A stretch of DNA of 7,261 bases from Deltaproteobacteria bacterium (GTDB lineage: Bacteria > Desulfobacterota > Desulfobacteria > Desulfobacterales > Desulfatirhabdiaceae). A program made the translations under genes and the position numbers. The DNA is taken from the NCBI GenBank assembly GCA_021778975.1, contig JAJYBO010000144.1, positions 1 to 7,261 of the forward strand, written 5' to 3'. Below are positions 5,144 to 7,261 of this stretch, piece by piece; the first letter of the stretch is position 1, and every line of letters starts with the position of its first letter. A model generated the notes under the pieces. It was not told the DNA's origin and made no database searches. It saw only the letters and a list, made by a program, of their open reading frames with translations.

Positions 5144-7261
5144 ATGGAAGCACTTGCAATCCGAACCCAACCATCGGGAAAATACATCAAATTCGTGGTT
5201 TATCTGGTAGCGGTCGTTCTGGTCAATATGGTCGGCATGACATTGTTTGCACGGATAGACCTCACGACAAACCATATCTTCTCTTTGTCCAAAGCCAGTA
5301 AGGATGCCGTTGGAACACTTTCCGAACCACTGACGATTCATGTTTTTTTCACCCAAAACCTCCCGGCGCCTTATAACGGCACCGAACGTTATCTTCATGA
5401 TCTGCTGGAGGAATATGCGACCTATGGCGGTAAGAACTTCAATTACCAGTTTCACGATGTCAGCGCGGACGCCGGGGGACCGGACGCCGCCTCTATGGGA
5501 AATCAGAAACTGGCGGAAAGCTACGGCGTTTATCCGGTACAGGTTCAGGCCGTTGAAAACGATGAGGTGAAATTTCAAAAAGCCTATATGGGAATGGCGT
5601 TCATTCACGGCGATCTGGTGGAACGCATCCCGGCCATTACCTCAACGGACGGGCTGGAATACCAGATCACATCGGTTATACAGAAAATGAACCGTAAGGT
5701 CAGTGCATTGCTGCGTCTGAAAGAACCGGTCCAGGTCAAGCTCTACAAATCATCATCACTGGATGCCATCGCGCCTTACCTGGGGTTGAAAACCCTGCCG
5801 GAGCTGAAAACCCATGTCGAGGCGCTGGTCAATAAACTCAATGGCCAGTTATATAACAAGCTTTCATTTTCCTTTCTGGATCCGACCCAAAATCCGGCTT
5901 TAGAAACAGAGGTTTCCAAATATCAGCTTGTGGATCTCAAATGGCCGGCGCTTTCATCCGGGAAGATCGCGGCGGGCCAGGGCGCTGTCGGTATCGTGGT
6001 GCAGTATGGCAAGCATTTTGAGACCATTCCCATGCTTCAGGCGATTCAGATTCCTGTGATCGGCGCCCAATACCAGCTTGAGGACATGAAATCCCTCGAA
6101 GACGACCTGAATCGTCAGGTCGAAACCCTGATCGGCATCAACGCCGAAATCGGGTATCTGGCGGATCATGGAACGCCCAATCTGTATGGTTCGCCGATGG
6201 CTCAGGGACAGGGCGCCCCGGAAGACGTCAATACCTTCCGCAGCCTTCTGTCCAAAACATACACAATCAAGGATGTCAAACTGAAAGACGGCCCGCTTTC
6301 CGATAATTTCAACTGTCTGGTCATCGAAGGACCGACAGAACCTTTCAGTGACTATGACCTGTTTCAGATTGACCAGTATTTGATGAAGGGGAAAAATCTG
6401 GCGATTTTTTTAGACGCTTTCAAGGAAGGGCCGCCGCAACGCAACATGTTCGGATCACAGGGGCCTCAATACCTGCCGCTGAATACGGGTCTCGAAAAGC
6501 TCCTGAAACATTACGGTGTTTCCATCGAACCGGCTATCGTGATGGATGAAAACAGTTTCCGGCAGCAGGTGCCCCGACAGTATGGCGGCGGCGAAAGAAA
6601 GATTTATTTTGCACCGATCATTCAGAACGATCAGATTCACAAGGTATTTCCGTTCCTGAAATCCATTCGGGGGCTGGTGGCGTACAAAATGTCGCCGATC
6701 GAGATGAATAAGGAAACGCTTTCGAAAAACGACATCACGGCGCAGCTTCTGTTTTCGTCGTCTCCGAAATCCTGGTTGATGCATGCGCCACTCAATCTGA
6801 ACCCCATGTTCATTCAGCCGCCGACATCCAATGCGGGCATGGCGTCACAGCCTCTGGCCTACGTGCTGACAGGAGATTTCCCCAGCTATTTCGCCGGAAA
6901 ACCGGTTCCGGAAAAACCCCAGAAAGCGCCGGAAACCTCCAGTAACGCCCAAAACCCAGAAAAGAAGCCGGAGCAGACGACCTCAGCGCCGGCGACACCG
7001 GCGCAGCCGGCGGATATCTCGAAAATACAGGGTGGCGAGCAGGTTATCGTCAAAGGAAAACCCGGAAAGATATTTATCATGGCGTCTTCCGAGATGCTGA
7101 AAGACAATATTCTGGATGAAGCCGGCCGAACCCCCAACGCCATGTTCATCCTGAACATGATAGACTATCTGAACAACCGTCAGGACGATGCCATCATGCG
7201 CAGCAAGGAGCAGCGATTCAACCCGCTGGTCGAAATTTCCGCGCCGGCCAAAACCATCGTC
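5144..7261 (+). CDS. GldG-like ABC transporter auxiliary protein, 3' end cut by window edge
   Basis: The reading frame is open for 706 codons to the window end without a stop, so the protein is C-terminally incomplete. A short cytoplasmic tail (1-16) leads into one membrane helix (about 17-36). Then comes the family hallmark RIDLTTNHIFSLS (37-49) and a large domain expected outside the cytoplasm. Residues about 55-190 resemble the N-terminal GldG domain, closing with GLEYQITSVIQKM. The ABC_transp_aux-like domain follows, with IGYLADHG at 336-343 and a CLVIEGPTEPFS strand-and-loop near 391-402. A Pro/Ala/Glu/Lys-rich linker spans about 587-623, and KIFIMASSEML then resumes the domain's last strand. 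GldG-type proteins normally end in a second membrane helix, which would lie past the edge. It is the third gene of the ATPase-permease operon and is probably part of the same complex. How the domain helps transport is not known for most relatives. Confidence 0.9.
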   Translation, partial: MEALAIRTQPSGKYIKFVVYLVAVVLVNMVGMTLFARIDLTTNHIFSLSKASKDAVGTLSEPLTIHVFFTQNLPAPYNGTERYLHDLLEEYATYGGKNFNYQFHDVSADAGGPDAASMGNQKLAESYGVYPVQVQAVENDEVKFQKAYMGMAFIHGDLVERIPAITSTDGLEYQITSVIQKMNRKVSALLRLKEPVQVKLYKSSSLDAIAPYLGLKTLPELKTHVEALVNKLNGQLYNKLSFSFLDPTQNPALETEVSKYQLVDLKWPALSSGKIAAGQGAVGIVVQYGKHFETIPMLQAIQIPVIGAQYQLEDMKSLEDDLNRQVETLIGINAEIGYLADHGTPNLYGSPMAQGQGAPEDVNTFRSLLSKTYTIKDVKLKDGPLSDNFNCLVIEGPTEPFSDYDLFQIDQYLMKGKNLAIFLDAFKEGPPQRNMFGSQGPQYLPLNTGLEKLLKHYGVSIEPAIVMDENSFRQQVPRQYGGGERKIYFAPIIQNDQIHKVFPFLKSIRGLVAYKMSPIEMNKETLSKNDITAQLLFSSSPKSWLMHAPLNLNPMFIQPPTSNAGMASQPLAYVLTGDFPSYFAGKPVPEKPQKAPETSSNAQNPEKKPEQTTSAPATPAQPADISKIQGGEQVIVKGKPGKIFIMASSEMLKDNILDEAGRTPNAMFILNMIDYLNNRQDDAIMRSKEQRFNPLVEISAPAKTIV
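6902..7012 (+). repeat. Low-complexity Pro/Ala/Glu/Lys-rich linker inside the GldG-like protein
   Basis: About 37 codons (residues 587-623) are dominated by Pro, Ala, Glu, Lys, Gln and Thr, with repeated EKP/KKPE/PATPAQP-like units. It reads as a disordered tether between two folded parts of the extracytoplasmic domain. The DNA is not a clean tandem repeat. Confidence 0.7.

Noticed and set aside
5126..5608. 160-codon open frame on the - strand
   Set aside because: It is antisense to the start of the GldG-like gene, whose N-terminal helix and RIDLT...FSLS motif are convincing.

Overview
The window holds five protein-coding genes or gene parts from a bacterium of medium GC content. It has no RNA genes, insertion sequences, CRISPR arrays or phage genes that I can see. 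The mix suggests a Gram-negative proteobacterium in the broad sense, with a deltaproteobacterial (Desulfobacterota) lineage my best guess. That mix is a MASE1-PAS hybrid-free histidine kinase, a stand-alone RlmL-like methyltransferase without the RlmK half, and a GldA/GldF/GldG-type ABC transporter outside an obvious Bacteroidetes gliding locus. The taxonomic call is inference only; nothing in the window fixes it.

Layout. (1) Positions 1-2004, + strand: 3' part of a membrane sensor histidine kinase (MASE1, PAS, coiled coil, HisKA, HATPase_c). The reading frame is open to the left edge, so the GTG at 22 is not the true start. (2) Positions 2033-3208, - strand: a complete THUMP-type class I SAM-dependent RNA methyltransferase, convergent with the kinase across only 28 bases. 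(3) Positions 3209-3481: the divergent intergenic region. It carries the starts of the methyltransferase (leftward) and the ABC operon (rightward), several short palindromes, weak promoter-like hexamers and a possible 39-codon leader ORF. (4) Positions 3482 to the right edge, + strand: a tightly packed operon of ABC ATPase (GldA-like), six-helix ABC-2 permease (GldF-like) and a large membrane-anchored auxiliary protein (GldG-like) that is cut by the window end. The gap between the first two is 1 base and between the next two 14 bases.

How they work together. The three right-hand genes very probably build one transporter: the ATPase drives the permease, and the auxiliary protein adds a large extracytoplasmic domain. 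The substrate cannot be read from the sequence. The kinase and the methyltransferase are separate transcription units with no visible functional link to the transporter. I found no convincing evidence of a wholly new system. The most useful leads are the GldG-like protein with its proline-rich linker, the structured divergent promoter region, and the orphan MASE1 kinase.
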